Assembly: GCA_017849395.1 (NCBI GenBank)
Contig: JAFIHO010000146.1
Location: 1-22,785 of the forward strand
Direction: 5' to 3'
Origin: Hyphomicrobiales bacterium
Lineage (GTDB): Bacteria; Pseudomonadota; Alphaproteobacteria; Micropepsales; Micropepsaceae
Length of the DNA: 22,785 bases
This document shows positions 8,412-16,829 of the stretch, piece by piece. A program made the position numbers and the translations under genes. Each line of letters begins with the position of its first letter. Position 1 is the stretch's first letter. The notes beneath the pieces are model-generated. The model had not been told where the DNA came from, ran no database searches, and saw nothing but the letters and a program-made list of their open reading frames with translations.

Positions 8412-9812
8412 CTATTTCGCGAAGATCCTGACGAGGTCGTACAGATAGTCGCGCGCCTCATAAAGCACATCCACGCGCAGCCGCTCATTCAGGCCGTGGA
8501 ACCGGCTGCCATCCGGTTCCAGAAACATCCCGGTGAAACCATATGTGGGAATACCAACGGGCGTCATAAAGGCGGCATCGGTCGCGCCGATCTCCAGTTG
8601 CGGAATGACGGGAACGCCCGGCCAGCGTTTCGCGGCTTCCTTCACGATGGGCGTCATAATGGCGGCCGTCAGCGGCGGCGCGGGCGAGGGATCGCTGCGG
8701 GCGGCCTGCGCCGTGACCTTGATCTGCGGATCGGCCACCAGTTCCTGCAATTTCTCCCGCACGGCCTCGACGGTGGTGCCGGGGAAAATGCGGCAATTGA
8801 CATCGGCAACAGCCCGCTGGGGCAGGGCATTGGTCGCATGTCCCGCATTCAGCAGGGTGGCGACGCAGGTGGTGCGCATCATCGCATTATAGCGGGGATC
8901 GGACGCCAGAACCGCAGTCGCCTTTGCATCGCCGGGATTGCGCGAAAAGGCGGTCATCGCCGCGCCCATCTCGCCGCCCGCCAGCGGGGCCATGCGGGCA
9001 AAATACGCCTTGGATGCGTCCGTCGCCTCAGGCGGAAAATCATGCGCGCCAATCTTGAGCAGTCCCGTTGACAGCCGGTAGATCGCGTTTTCCTTCACCG
9101 GCCGCATGGAATGACCGCCGGGATTGATGACTTCGAGTTGATAATTCTGGGATAATTTCTCCCCGGCATTGATGCCAAGTGCGATGCGCTTGCCATCTTC
9201 CGTCATTGCCCCCCAGCCGCCTTCATTCAGGCCGAATTCCGCGTCGATCAGCGCACGCTCATGGGTCGCCAGCCACTGCGCGCCATTGAACGCGCCATTG
9301 GTCTCCTCCCCGCAGGTCAACGCCAGCTTGAGGGTGCGGCGGTGAGGAACCTTCTGCTGCTTGAGGCGCAGCATCGTATCCACCCAGATGGCGGCGAGGG
9401 ATTTGTCGTCGGCGGTGCCCCGGCCATAAAAGTAACCGTCTTCTTCCACCAGGACGAACGGATCGCGGGTCCAGTCCTCCCGCTTGGCTTCCACCACATC
9501 CAGATGCGCCAACAGCAGGATCGCCTTGCGTGCGGGATCGCTCCCCGGCAGCACCGCAACCAGCCCGCCTTCCTTCGGATGGCCGGGCGCGGTGAAAATA
9601 TGCAGGTCGCTGTCGGGATAACCCGCCGCGCGCAACCGCGCCGCCATCCTCTGCGCCGCCAGGGTGCAATCGCCCGCTGACAAGGTCGTGTTGGTCTCCA
9701 CCAATTCCCTGTAAACATCGCGGAACGCGATCTGATCGGGTCGGGGCTGGGATTGCGCCCATGCCGGCAGGCCCAACGCTGCGGTCAGCACCGCTGCAAG
9801 AAGCAAACGCAT
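8412..9812 (-). CDS. secreted M20-family metallopeptidase
   Basis: A 466-residue di-zinc peptidase/deacylase of the M20 family. The signal peptide (MRLLLAAVLTAALGLPAWA) predicts export. Zinc-site residues are visible: H103 and D105 in LAHLDVVEA, the bridging D135 in GRGTADDKS, the catalytic E169 and metal-ligand E170 in CGEETNG, and a late histidine in RFHGLNE. The lid domain carries NPGGHSMRP. I place the start at the ATG (9812) because GGGAGA sits about 6 nt upstream; an in-frame GTG at 9824 is possible but would overlap that SD. Family members cleave dipeptides, N-acyl or carbamoyl amino acids. Here the enzyme probably acts on peptides in the periplasm, but the substrate is not determinable. 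It diverges from the SDR gene across a 239-bp spacer. Confidence 0.92.
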   Translation of the reverse strand: MRLLLAAVLTAALGLPAWAQSQPRPDQIAFRDVYRELVETNTTLSAGDCTLAAQRMAARLRAAGYPDSDLHIFTAPGHPKEGGLVAVLPGSDPARKAILLLAHLDVVEAKREDWTRDPFVLVEEDGYFYGRGTADDKSLAAIWVDTMLRLKQQKVPHRRTLKLALTCGEETNGAFNGAQWLATHERALIDAEFGLNEGGWGAMTEDGKRIALGINAGEKLSQNYQLEVINPGGHSMRPVKENAIYRLSTGLLKIGAHDFPPEATDASKAYFARMAPLAGGEMGAAMTAFSRNPGDAKATAVLASDPRYNAMMRTTCVATLLNAGHATNALPQRAVADVNCRIFPGTTVEAVREKLQELVADPQIKVTAQAARSDPSPAPPLTAAIMTPIVKEAAKRWPGVPVIPQLEIGATDAAFMTPVGIPTYGFTGMFLEPDGSRFHGLNERLRVDVLYEARDYLYDLVRIFAK

Positions 9813-9934
9813 GAAATCTCCCACCCCGCCGAGCCGTCCTTATCCAAGGCGAACGCGCGGCTGTCGAGACCGGCGAAGTTCCTTTCCGCGCGCATAAAAT
9901 ATTGATTGCAGACCTGTCTCGCGCGGCTCCGGAA

Positions 9935-9961
9935 TTGCCCAAGCCTGTTCCATAATATAAG
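9935..9961 (+). promoter_or_regulatory. possible promoter for the SDR gene
   Basis: TTGCCC (9935-9940) and TATAAG (9956-9961) resemble -35 and -10 boxes but are separated by only 15 bp, which is short. The -10 match is good and the local sequence is unusually AT-rich for this window. It lies about 90 bp upstream of the SDR start. Confidence 0.35.
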
Positions 9962-9966
9962 TCAAA

Positions 9967-9986
9967 GTCACATCATATGAAATGAC
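9967..9986. promoter_or_regulatory. operator-like imperfect palindrome between peptidase and SDR genes
   Basis: A 20-bp palindrome of the form GTCA-N2-TCATATGA-N2-TGAC, with 16 of 20 positions symmetrical and a perfect 8-bp core. It starts 5 bp after the candidate -10 box, a position where a bound repressor would block transcription, and it sits in a divergent spacer. The regulator is unknown; the IclR gene at 14036 is one candidate but the site does not show a known IclR consensus. Confidence 0.45.
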
Positions 9987-10051
9987 ATGGCGCGCGGCTG
10001 CTTTGCTGCCCGCGCCTCGCCAGACGATAGCGATTATCCAGAGAGAGTCCG

Positions 10052-10801
10052 ATGACACTTTATCCCAACCGCTTTTCCAACCGCGCAGCGATCGTCACCG
10101 GCGGCGCATCCGGTCTTGGCCTGCAGACCGCCAAACGGATGGTGGCCGAAGGCGCGAAGGTCGCGTTATGGGATCTGGACGCCGACCGGCTTGAGATCGC
10201 GCGCCGGGAAACAGGCGCGGCCTATGTGCATGCGCTCGATGTCTCCGATCATGCCGCGGTCGCCGCTGCCGCGGCTGCCAGCGCGACGGCGCTGGGCCGG
10301 GTCGATATTCTGGTCGCCAGCGCGGGGATCACGGGCGCGACGGTCCCGGTGCAGGACTTTCCCGTCGAGAGCTGGCTGCGCGTCATCAATGTGAACCTCA
10401 ACGGCCTGTTCTATTGCTGCCGGGAAATCTTGCCTTTCCTGCTGAAAAACGGCTATGGCCGCATCGTGAACATCGCGTCCGTGGCCGGCAAGGAAGGCAA
10501 TCCGAATGCCTCGGCCTATTCCGCGTCCAAGGCGGGTGTGATCGGATTCACCAAGTCGCTGGGCAAGGAATTGGCGACGAAGAATATTCTCGTGAACTGT
10601 ATCACGCCTGCCACATTCGAAAGCGCGATCCTTGCGCAACTGCCGCAAAGCCAGATCGACTATATGCGCTCCAAGATACCGATGGGCCGCCTGGGCGGCG
10701 CGGATGAGAATGCGAGCCTGGTATGCTGGCTCGCCAGCGAGGAATGCTCCTTTTCCACCGCGGCAACTTTCGACATCTCGGGCGGTCGCACCACCTACTG
10801 A
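10052..10801 (+). CDS. short-chain dehydrogenase/reductase (classical SDR)
   Basis: A 249-residue cytosolic NAD(P)-dependent oxidoreductase of normal SDR length. It has the cofactor motif TGGASGLG (residues 16-23), an aspartate at D41 after the second strand (ALWDLD) that favours NAD(H), ASAG (89-92), the structural asparagine in NVNLNG, the catalytic serine at S143 (NIASVAG) and YSASK with Y156 and K160. The ATG at 10052 follows a purine-rich AGAGAG, consistent with a weak SD. The protein resembles 3-oxoacyl-ACP reductase/FabG-like and sugar or hydroxy-acid dehydrogenases, so the substrate is open. It stands alone between the divergent peptidase and the separately promoted TonB receptor. No clear terminator follows; a short T-run near 10834 lacks a good stem. 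Confidence 0.93.
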   Translation: MTLYPNRFSNRAAIVTGGASGLGLQTAKRMVAEGAKVALWDLDADRLEIARRETGAAYVHALDVSDHAAVAAAAAASATALGRVDILVASAGITGATVPVQDFPVESWLRVINVNLNGLFYCCREILPFLLKNGYGRIVNIASVAGKEGNPNASAYSASKAGVIGFTKSLGKELATKNILVNCITPATFESAILAQLPQSQIDYMRSKIPMGRLGGADENASLVCWLASEECSFSTAATFDISGGRTTY

Positions 10802-10873
10802 GTCCCTGCTCCGCGCGGAATCCTGCCCCGTTTTTTGTTGCGCTGCATCCATGGCCGAAGCGCCGTGGCGTGC

Positions 10874-10903
10874 TTGACAAGCCGCGCGTGCTCATTAGAT
10901 AAA
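10874..10903 (+). promoter_or_regulatory. sigma-70-like promoter of the TonB-dependent receptor gene
   Basis: A perfect -35 box TTGACA is at 10874-10879. A -10-like element follows in TAGATAAA: either TAGATA at 10896-10901 (16-bp spacer) or GATAAA at 10898-10903 (18-bp spacer). The start codon is about 45 bp downstream, with a GGGGA ribosome-binding site at 10936-10940. Confidence 0.6.
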
Positions 10904-10946
10904 TTCCCACATATAGGAACTGCATAACAAATATCGGGGATGAAGC

Positions 10947-13937
10947 ATGTCTACTAACCGCAAGAGGGCGTCCTTGGACGCCCGCAAATCCGCTTTTCTG
11001 TCCGCGTCGGCTGCGGCTGCCCTGATGGTTTGTTCGGGTGCGGCGCTCGCGCAGGAAGAAACGGTGGTCGTATCGGGCTCGCGCCTGGTCACCAACGGCG
11101 CCGAAGCGCCCACCCCGGTCACGGTCGTGACCACGGAAAATCTGCAACTCGCCGCGCCCCGCAATATCACGGACGGCCTGCTGCAACTGCCGGTCTTCAA
11201 GGGCTCGGTCAGCGTCGCCAACCAGTCCACCGGCACCACAGGCAGCAATGGCGCGGCCTATCTCAACATGCGCGCCCTCGGCGTGCAGCGTACCCTGGTG
11301 CTGCTGGACGGCCGCCGCATGGTGCCTGCCGCTTCGGCCGGCAGCGTGGACTCGGCGCAGATCCCCGAAGCGCTGGTGCAGCGGGTCGATGTGGTGACCG
11401 GCGGTGCCTCTGCCGCCTATGGCTCGGACGCCGTGTCCGGCGTGGTCAACTTCATCCTCAACACGAAATTCGAAGGTCTCAAGGCCGACGCCCAGACCGG
11501 CATTTCCAACTATGGCGACAATCTCAACTACCGCATGGCGGTCACCGGCGGCACGTCGTTCCTGAACGACCGGCTTGATTTCGTCGCCAGCTTCGTCGAC
11601 TATAAGTGCAACGGCGTATTCACCGCCGACCGCAGGCCCTGGACCGTCCGCGCGGTCGGCGCCATCGCCAATCCTAACCGCAACGCGAACCTGCCGACCT
11701 CGCCAACCAACTCGGCGCTGCTTGTCGTGACCAATCCGCTATCGTCAGTCGCGGCGCCGGGTGGTCTCGTCACGGGTCTGAACTGCTTCGCCGGCACGCC
11801 GGCTGGAACATGCCCTCCCGCATCGCTGCTGCGGGGCACGACCTTCACCTCCGATGGCCAGGCAGCGCGTTTTAACTATGGCGACTTGGTCAGCTCCACT
11901 CAGATGCGGGGCGGCGACGGCTTCAACCCCAACCTGCTTCTGACCCTGCAACCGTCCCAGCGGCGCGACCAGTTTTATACCCATGCCACCTATGACGTGA
12001 ATGAAGACGTCTCCGTCTATCTGCAGGCGATGGCGTCGCAGAACCACGTCCAGTATCGCAGCCTCCCGACCTTCGAGCTGAGCCAAACCAACTTCGTCAT
12101 CCAGCGCGACAACGCCTATCTGCCGCAGTCGATCAAGGATGTCCTGGCGGCCAATCCGCAGATCCAGAATATGACGGTGGGACGCACCAGCCCGGATATC
12201 GGCATCCCCTTCATGGATGCCATCACCAACAGCGGTACGGTGACCATCGGGCTGGACGGCAAGGTCGCGGGCACTACCTGGACCTATAAGACCTATGGCC
12301 AGATGGGCCGCGGCTATGCCAGCTACAAGACTCGGGACAACCCGATCTCCGACAATCTCTATCGCGCGTCCGATGCGGTGCTTGTGACCACGGCCAATCG
12401 CGGCACTTCGGGTCTCCCGCTCGGCTCCATCGTGTGCCGCCAGTCCCTGTCCAATCCGGCGCCGACCGCCATCAGCAATCCGGTGGGCTGTATGCCGCTC
12501 AACATCTTCGGCGAAGGCAATGCCTCCGCCGCCGCGCTGAAATACGTCAAGGGCACGGCGATCCAGATCGTGCGCGTGGCCGAAGATGTGGCGGAACTGT
12601 CCACCTCGGGTGAACTGTTCGACGTCCAGGGCGGCGCGGTGTCGCTGGCCTTCGGCGGCGCCTATCGCCGCGAGGCTTTCAACCAGTGGACCGATCCCCA
12701 GTCGCAGGAAATCCGGTCTGGTGCCGGCATCAATATCCCCGGCGGTCCCAATCCCTTCCCGTCCGGTCTGATCGGAACGCTCGGCGGATTTGAACGTACC
12801 AATCCGCAACCGACCCGCGGCAGCTATGACGTGAAGGAAGCCTTCGCGGAAGTGCAGGTGCCGCTGCTGAAGGGCGTGCCGCTGGCGCAATCCCTGTCGC
12901 TCAACTTCGCGGGCCGTTACGTGGATTATTCCACCTCGGGCGGCGTCAAGCCCTGGAAGATCGGTCTGGTGTGGGAACCGACTGACGGCCTGCGGCTGCG
13001 CGCGTCGCGTTCCACCGACATCCGCGCGCCCAATCTGGGCGAACTCTATCAGGGCTCCAGCCAGGGCACTTCGACGGTGCAGGATCCGGCCAATGGCGGC
13101 GCATCGGTCAATGTCATCACCGGTGCCATCGGCAATACCGGCCTGGTGCCGGAATCGGCCAACACCAGCACGATCGGTCTGGTGTTCACGCCCGAACAAT
13201 TGCTGGGCGGCGCCATTCCGGGGCTGACCTTCTCGGTCGACTATTACCAGATCAACATCTCCAAGGCGATTTCGACCCTGACCGCGCAGCAGGAACTTAA
13301 CTTCTGCGCCAACGGTTCAGCCCAGCAATGCGCCTTCATCACGCGCAACAGTTCCAACCAGCTGGTCCGTATCTCGCTGCCCTTCTTCAACGCGTCGGCC
13401 CGTTCGACCAAGGGCGTGGACTTCGAGGCGACCTACACCAGCCCCTTGTCCACCTTCGTCGCCGACTGGGACGGGACCCTGGTCATCCGCGGCCTGATCA
13501 ACTATGTCGGCCAATTCACCACGGAAGTTCCGGGCGCGACCCCGACAGCGCCGACCATTCTCACGCAGCTCGCAGGCGACATCGGCCAGTCCAATCCCAA
13601 GTGGAGCGGCGTTGTGTCGGCCAATGTCAATGTCGGCCGTCTAGGCGTGTATGTGCAGGAACGCTGGGTCGGCGGCGGTCCGTTCGATGCCACCAACAAC
13701 AATGGCAACGGCATTTATCCGAACCATGTCGGCGACGTGTTCTATACCGACCTGACCTTCAACTATGAGCTGTTCCCGGACAATGGTGTTTCGACATTCC
13801 TGTCGATCAACAATCTGTTCGATCGCGATCCGCCGGCCACGCCCAGCTTCCTGATCGCGGGGTCCAGCTATTCCAATCGCACGCTCTATGACCTGATCGG
13901 CCGCCAGTTCACAGCCGGTATTCGCTACCGCTACTGA
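10947..13937 (+). CDS. TonB-dependent outer-membrane receptor
   Basis: A 996-residue outer-membrane active transporter. The signal peptide ends at ALA-Q (after residue 35) and is followed at once by a TonB-box-like stretch, ETVVVSG (38-44). The plug domain covers roughly residues 55-175 and includes LNMRALGVQRTLVLLDGRRM and the plug-end GASAAYGSDAVSGVVNFI. The remainder is a beta-barrel with the usual late elements (NNLFDRDPP) and an aromatic C-terminus (RYRY), so the gene is complete. The ATG at 10947 has GGGGA 6 nt upstream; an earlier ATG at 10940 is out of frame. Such receptors import siderophores, vitamins, sugars or peptides. The ligand is not evident here and no iron-regulatory box was recognised. 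A strong terminator follows, so it is probably monocistronic. Confidence 0.95.
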   Translation: MSTNRKRASLDARKSAFLSASAAAALMVCSGAALAQEETVVVSGSRLVTNGAEAPTPVTVVTTENLQLAAPRNITDGLLQLPVFKGSVSVANQSTGTTGSNGAAYLNMRALGVQRTLVLLDGRRMVPAASAGSVDSAQIPEALVQRVDVVTGGASAAYGSDAVSGVVNFILNTKFEGLKADAQTGISNYGDNLNYRMAVTGGTSFLNDRLDFVASFVDYKCNGVFTADRRPWTVRAVGAIANPNRNANLPTSPTNSALLVVTNPLSSVAAPGGLVTGLNCFAGTPAGTCPPASLLRGTTFTSDGQAARFNYGDLVSSTQMRGGDGFNPNLLLTLQPSQRRDQFYTHATYDVNEDVSVYLQAMASQNHVQYRSLPTFELSQTNFVIQRDNAYLPQSIKDVLAANPQIQNMTVGRTSPDIGIPFMDAITNSGTVTIGLDGKVAGTTWTYKTYGQMGRGYASYKTRDNPISDNLYRASDAVLVTTANRGTSGLPLGSIVCRQSLSNPAPTAISNPVGCMPLNIFGEGNASAAALKYVKGTAIQIVRVAEDVAELSTSGELFDVQGGAVSLAFGGAYRREAFNQWTDPQSQEIRSGAGINIPGGPNPFPSGLIGTLGGFERTNPQPTRGSYDVKEAFAEVQVPLLKGVPLAQSLSLNFAGRYVDYSTSGGVKPWKIGLVWEPTDGLRLRASRSTDIRAPNLGELYQGSSQGTSTVQDPANGGASVNVITGAIGNTGLVPESANTSTIGLVFTPEQLLGGAIPGLTFSVDYYQINISKAISTLTAQQELNFCANGSAQQCAFITRNSSNQLVRISLPFFNASARSTKGVDFEATYTSPLSTFVADWDGTLVIRGLINYVGQFTTEVPGATPTAPTILTQLAGDIGQSNPKWSGVVSANVNVGRLGVYVQERWVGGGPFDATNNNGNGIYPNHVGDVFYTDLTFNYELFPDNGVSTFLSINNLFDRDPPATPSFLIAGSSYSNRTLYDLIGRQFTAGIRYRY

Positions 13938-13958
13938 GTTCTGGAAAGGCTTACTTCG

Positions 13959-13997
13959 GGCCCGGGCTGTGACCTCGACAGCCCGGGCCGTTTTTTT
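13959..13997 (+). terminator. Rho-independent terminator of the TonB receptor gene
   Basis: A perfect 12-bp GC-rich stem, GGCCCGGGCTGT (13959-13970) with ACAGCCCGGGCC (13978-13989), encloses a 7-nt loop. One G and seven T residues follow, to 13997. It lies 22 nt after the receptor stop codon. Confidence 0.95.
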
Positions 13998-14035
13998 AGT
14001 GCTGCCTGTCCTGGATTTTCACAAGGGATATCGGT

Positions 14036-14956
14036 GTGAAAACGGTGCGTCCCGCAAAGCGGTCCGCAGACAAGAACGGTGCTGGGAGCGACCATCGCTT
14101 GCTCGCGCCGCATCCGGGCTCGTTGCACGGCGCGCTCCTTCTCGCGGCTGATATCGCAACACCCAAGGCCGGCAAGGGTCTCTCCGGTAGCCAAACCCTG
14201 GTGCGCGGCCTCGAGGTGCTGGAAGCGGTGGTGGACGGCGCGACCAATCTGGCCCTGCTGTCCGAGGTACTGGGCCTCAATCGCAGCACCACCCATCGCC
14301 TTGCCACGGCGCTGGTGGAACTGCGCTATCTTAGTTTCGCGCCGCATGTGGGCTATGCGCTGGGCCCCAAGCTTCTGGAGCTGGGCTTTCTGGCCCGCGA
14401 CCAGATGAGCCTGCCGCGCGTCGCGCGCGAACCGATGGAGACGCTGGCCGCCAGCACCGGCGACACCGTCCATCTGGGAATCCTCGACGAATCGCGCGCC
14501 CTCTATCTCGACAAGATTCCCGGCAGCCGCCGGGTCGAGATCAGTTCGCGCATCGGCGAACGTCAGCCGCTGCGTTCCACCGGACTGGGCAAGGCCCTGA
14601 TCCTGGACGAGCCGGAATCGCGCTGGCGCGAGCTCTATGAATATGAGAATCGCGAAGGCAGGCGCTACAATGTGCCCATGGCGACCTGGCTACGGCGGAT
14701 GCAGGATTATGCTAGGAATGGCTGCGCCTTCGACCTGGAAGAGAATGAGGACCGCATCCGCTGCGTCGCCGCCCCGGTGCGGGATGCGGCGGGCAAGATC
14801 GTCGGCGCGATCAGCGTTTCCAGCGTCGCGCAGTATATGGATGACGACCGGATGCAAAGACTGGCGGACGAGGTGCGCGAGTCCGCCCGGATCATCAGCG
14901 AGAATCTGGGCTGGCGGGGGCATCCGCACGCTGTGCGCGCGCCAGGCAATGGCTAG
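14036..14956 (+). CDS. IclR-family transcriptional regulator
   Basis: A 306-residue regulator. After an unusually long, poorly conserved N-terminal extension (about 50 residues), the winged helix-turn-helix runs from about residue 52 to 115 (TLVRGLEVLEAV, LNRSTTHRLATAL). The IclR effector-binding domain follows (GDTVHLGILDESRALYLDKI, LRSTGLGKALIL, and AAPVRDAAGKIVGAISVS near the end). The start is a GTG, chosen because AAGGGA lies 7 nt upstream and the long frame has no comparable ATG. The gene begins only 38 bp after the receptor's terminator, so read-through or a promoter overlapping the terminator must express it. Family members sense small organic acids and control nearby catabolic genes; the receptor or SDR are possible targets by position only. 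Its stop overlaps the convergent gene's stop. Confidence 0.93.
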   Translation: MKTVRPAKRSADKNGAGSDHRLLAPHPGSLHGALLLAADIATPKAGKGLSGSQTLVRGLEVLEAVVDGATNLALLSEVLGLNRSTTHRLATALVELRYLSFAPHVGYALGPKLLELGFLARDQMSLPRVAREPMETLAASTGDTVHLGILDESRALYLDKIPGSRRVEISSRIGERQPLRSTGLGKALILDEPESRWRELYEYENREGRRYNVPMATWLRRMQDYARNGCAFDLEENEDRIRCVAAPVRDAAGKIVGAISVSSVAQYMDDDRMQRLADEVRESARIISENLGWRGHPHAVRAPGNG

Positions 14957-16260
14957 GCCGCCCGGTCGCCATACAGAAGCGACACATTGATCCGCTTGTT
15001 GAGATAGCCCTCCGCAAAGCGGCAGTCGCTGGTCTTGTGGATCAGGTCTGATTTGAAGATCACCGCCCGGTTGGCGCGATGGGGGATGCGGGTCAGCTTC
15101 GCGTTGTTCCGGCTCAGAAATTCCTTAGCCGCCGCCTCGTCGCCATTCAGGCGGCGCATATGCGGCTCGGACTCCGGCGAGACATTCCACACATCCATGC
15201 CGCCGCTGTCCGGATCGAGGTTGGCTTCGTCCGGCGCGATATAGAAATTGACATTGATTGCGGCATTGTCGGCATGGATGTTGGTACCGGTGGACAGGGT
15301 GCTGTCATATTTGAACGCGCCCAGATAGCGGAAACGGTACGCGCCCAGTATGCCGCTGAAGGTGGTGCGGATTTCCTCCGCGATCTGCGCCATCAGTGGG
15401 CAGGCCAGCCCGTCTTCCGGCGTGCCCCCGATATAGCCCGCGTCGTAATTGCGCCGCCAGATGGTGGAGCCCGCGCAATAGGCGCGCAGCTTCGCCAGCG
15501 CCTCCGGGACCAGAAAATCCTCGATCACTACAAGCTGCGGATCGCTTCCCTGCCAGCGCGTCAAAAGCTCAGGCGTCGCATTGGCGGGATTGACGGCCGG
15601 ACCGGCCAGCCGCGCGCCATCCTCCAGATGAAATCCCGACAGCCCCTTCGCGGCGAGGTACGCCGCCTGTTCGCGGTCATGCTTGATCCGGTGTTCGGGC
15701 TGGTCCGGGGAGAGCGGTGCGCTTCGCTTCCACGCCAGCTCCGCCCGGCGCATGTAATGCGCAAAACCCTCCGCCACCGCGCCATTCTCCGACAGCAGCG
15801 ACCCCAGCCGGAAATGCGCCTCGGCATTGTCCGGCTCGCGCGCCACCACCCCGCGATAATGCGCGATGGCCGCCTGGGTAGTCCCACTTTCGCCCGGCTG
15901 CTCCTGTGCCTTTAGCAGCAGCGCCTCCATTGCCGGTCCCGACAGGCCCAGTTGACGGCCGCGCTGCAAAAGCTCCAGCGCATCCACGTTCCGCCCCGCC
16001 GCCAGCAGCGCCTTGGCATAGGACAGCCAATACTGGCCCTGTGCAGGGTCGGCATCCAGCGCCGTCTTCAGATGCGCCAGCGCCGCACCAGGTTCGCCCC
16101 GCTGGGTCAGCAACAGTCCCAGATTGTGATTGGCGCCCGCATGGCGCGCATGACGCTGCAGGAAGGCGCGATAATGCCGCTCGGCATCGGCAGCCTGTCC
16201 GGCGCGGTGCGCATTCACCGCACGCAGCAATTCGGGGTCATGGTCGGCAGCGGAACGCAT
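14953..16260 (-). CDS. TPR protein with C-terminal 2OG-Fe(II) dioxygenase-like domain
   Basis: A 435-residue, probably cytosolic protein with no signal peptide. The N-terminal half (about 10-175) holds tetratricopeptide-type helical repeats (ANHNLGLLLTQRGEPGAAL, AEAHFRLGSLLSENG). The C-terminal half resembles the double-stranded beta-helix of prolyl-4-hydroxylase-like dioxygenases. A candidate iron triad is present, H329-x-D331 (NIHADNA) and H408 (SDLIHKT), with R423 (KRINVSLLY) placed to bind 2-oxoglutarate. TPR plus dioxygenase fusions are known, often modifying proteins. The gene follows the cytochrome gene by 23 nt and is likely cotranscribed. No good SD precedes the ATG at 16260. Target and reaction are unknown. 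The stop at 14953-14955 lies within CTAG, shared with the IclR stop. Confidence 0.85.
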   Translation of the reverse strand: MRSAADHDPELLRAVNAHRAGQAADAERHYRAFLQRHARHAGANHNLGLLLTQRGEPGAALAHLKTALDADPAQGQYWLSYAKALLAAGRNVDALELLQRGRQLGLSGPAMEALLLKAQEQPGESGTTQAAIAHYRGVVAREPDNAEAHFRLGSLLSENGAVAEGFAHYMRRAELAWKRSAPLSPDQPEHRIKHDREQAAYLAAKGLSGFHLEDGARLAGPAVNPANATPELLTRWQGSDPQLVVIEDFLVPEALAKLRAYCAGSTIWRRNYDAGYIGGTPEDGLACPLMAQIAEEIRTTFSGILGAYRFRYLGAFKYDSTLSTGTNIHADNAAINVNFYIAPDEANLDPDSGGMDVWNVSPESEPHMRRLNGDEAAAKEFLSRNNAKLTRIPHRANRAVIFKSDLIHKTSDCRFAEGYLNKRINVSLLYGDRAA

Positions 16261-16283
16261 GGCGCTATTCTATCCGCGCCGCG

Positions 16284-16829
16284 TCAGAATTGCAGCCGGT
16301 CCTTCAGCTTGACCAGCACATCGCGCTTCACGCCGGGAATGGCGGCCAGATCGTCGATCCCCTTGAAGGGCTTCTCGGCGCGGCGCATCACGATGGCGGT
16401 CGCAACCTCGTCATTGGTCTGCAGGGTCGGGCCCAGTTCTTCCAGCGGCGAGGTATTCACATTGATGACCGTCAGGTTGCGCTGGAAATAACGCACGATG
16501 CGGTCGATCTGTTCTTCATTGGGCCGCGCGCCGTTGCGCGCCATCTGGCCGAACACCTGTTCCCAGCGGCTGGAGGAGCGCGGCGTGGTCAGATACTGGC
16601 TGGCCGAATGGCAGGCGGTGCAAACCGCGCGCACGGCTTCCCAATCTTCGGGATCGTCATCCAGCGTCGACGCAGCCTTGATCTCCGCCAGTTCCTTGAC
16701 GGGATCGATGACGGGCGGCGCCGGCAGTTGCGCGATGGCCGGAACCACCGCCAAAGCCACAAGGCCCAGGGAAAGAAAGGCCCGGCTGCCCTTCGGCAGC
16801 CGGGCGAAAAACGCGATCGGAGAGAGCAT
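16284..16829 (-). CDS. periplasmic c-type cytochrome with C-terminal helix-hairpin-helix domain
   Basis: A 181-residue exported protein. The signal peptide ends about residue 33 (AIA-Q). A single haem c motif, C70-T-A-C73-H74, is followed by a small cytochrome fold in which M96 (FGQMARNG) is a likely sixth ligand. Residues 121-181 form a second module with the pattern of ComEA/PsbU helix-hairpin-helix domains: INVNTSPLEEL, then FKGIDDLAAIPGVKRDVLVKL. The start at 16829 overlaps the upstream stop by one base (TAATG) and implies coupled translation. Open frame upstream of it lies inside the propeller gene and was rejected. The haem-HhH fusion is unusual: HhH modules bind DNA in ComEA but act as a protein-interaction fold in PsbU. 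Electron partners are unknown; the propeller protein encoded upstream is the obvious candidate. Confidence 0.85.
   Translation of the reverse strand: MLSPIAFFARLPKGSRAFLSLGLVALAVVPAIAQLPAPPVIDPVKELAEIKAASTLDDDPEDWEAVRAVCTACHSASQYLTTPRSSSRWEQVFGQMARNGARPNEEQIDRIVRYFQRNLTVINVNTSPLEELGPTLQTNDEVATAIVMRRAEKPFKGIDDLAAIPGVKRDVLVKLKDRLQF

Noticed and set aside
10802..10873. Possible terminator after the SDR gene (T-run near 10834)
   Set aside because: No stem longer than a few base pairs directly precedes the T-run.
11745..13199. Minus-strand open frame of 484 codons inside the TonB receptor gene
   Set aside because: Antisense shadow of a secure gene, with biased composition and no recognisable domain.
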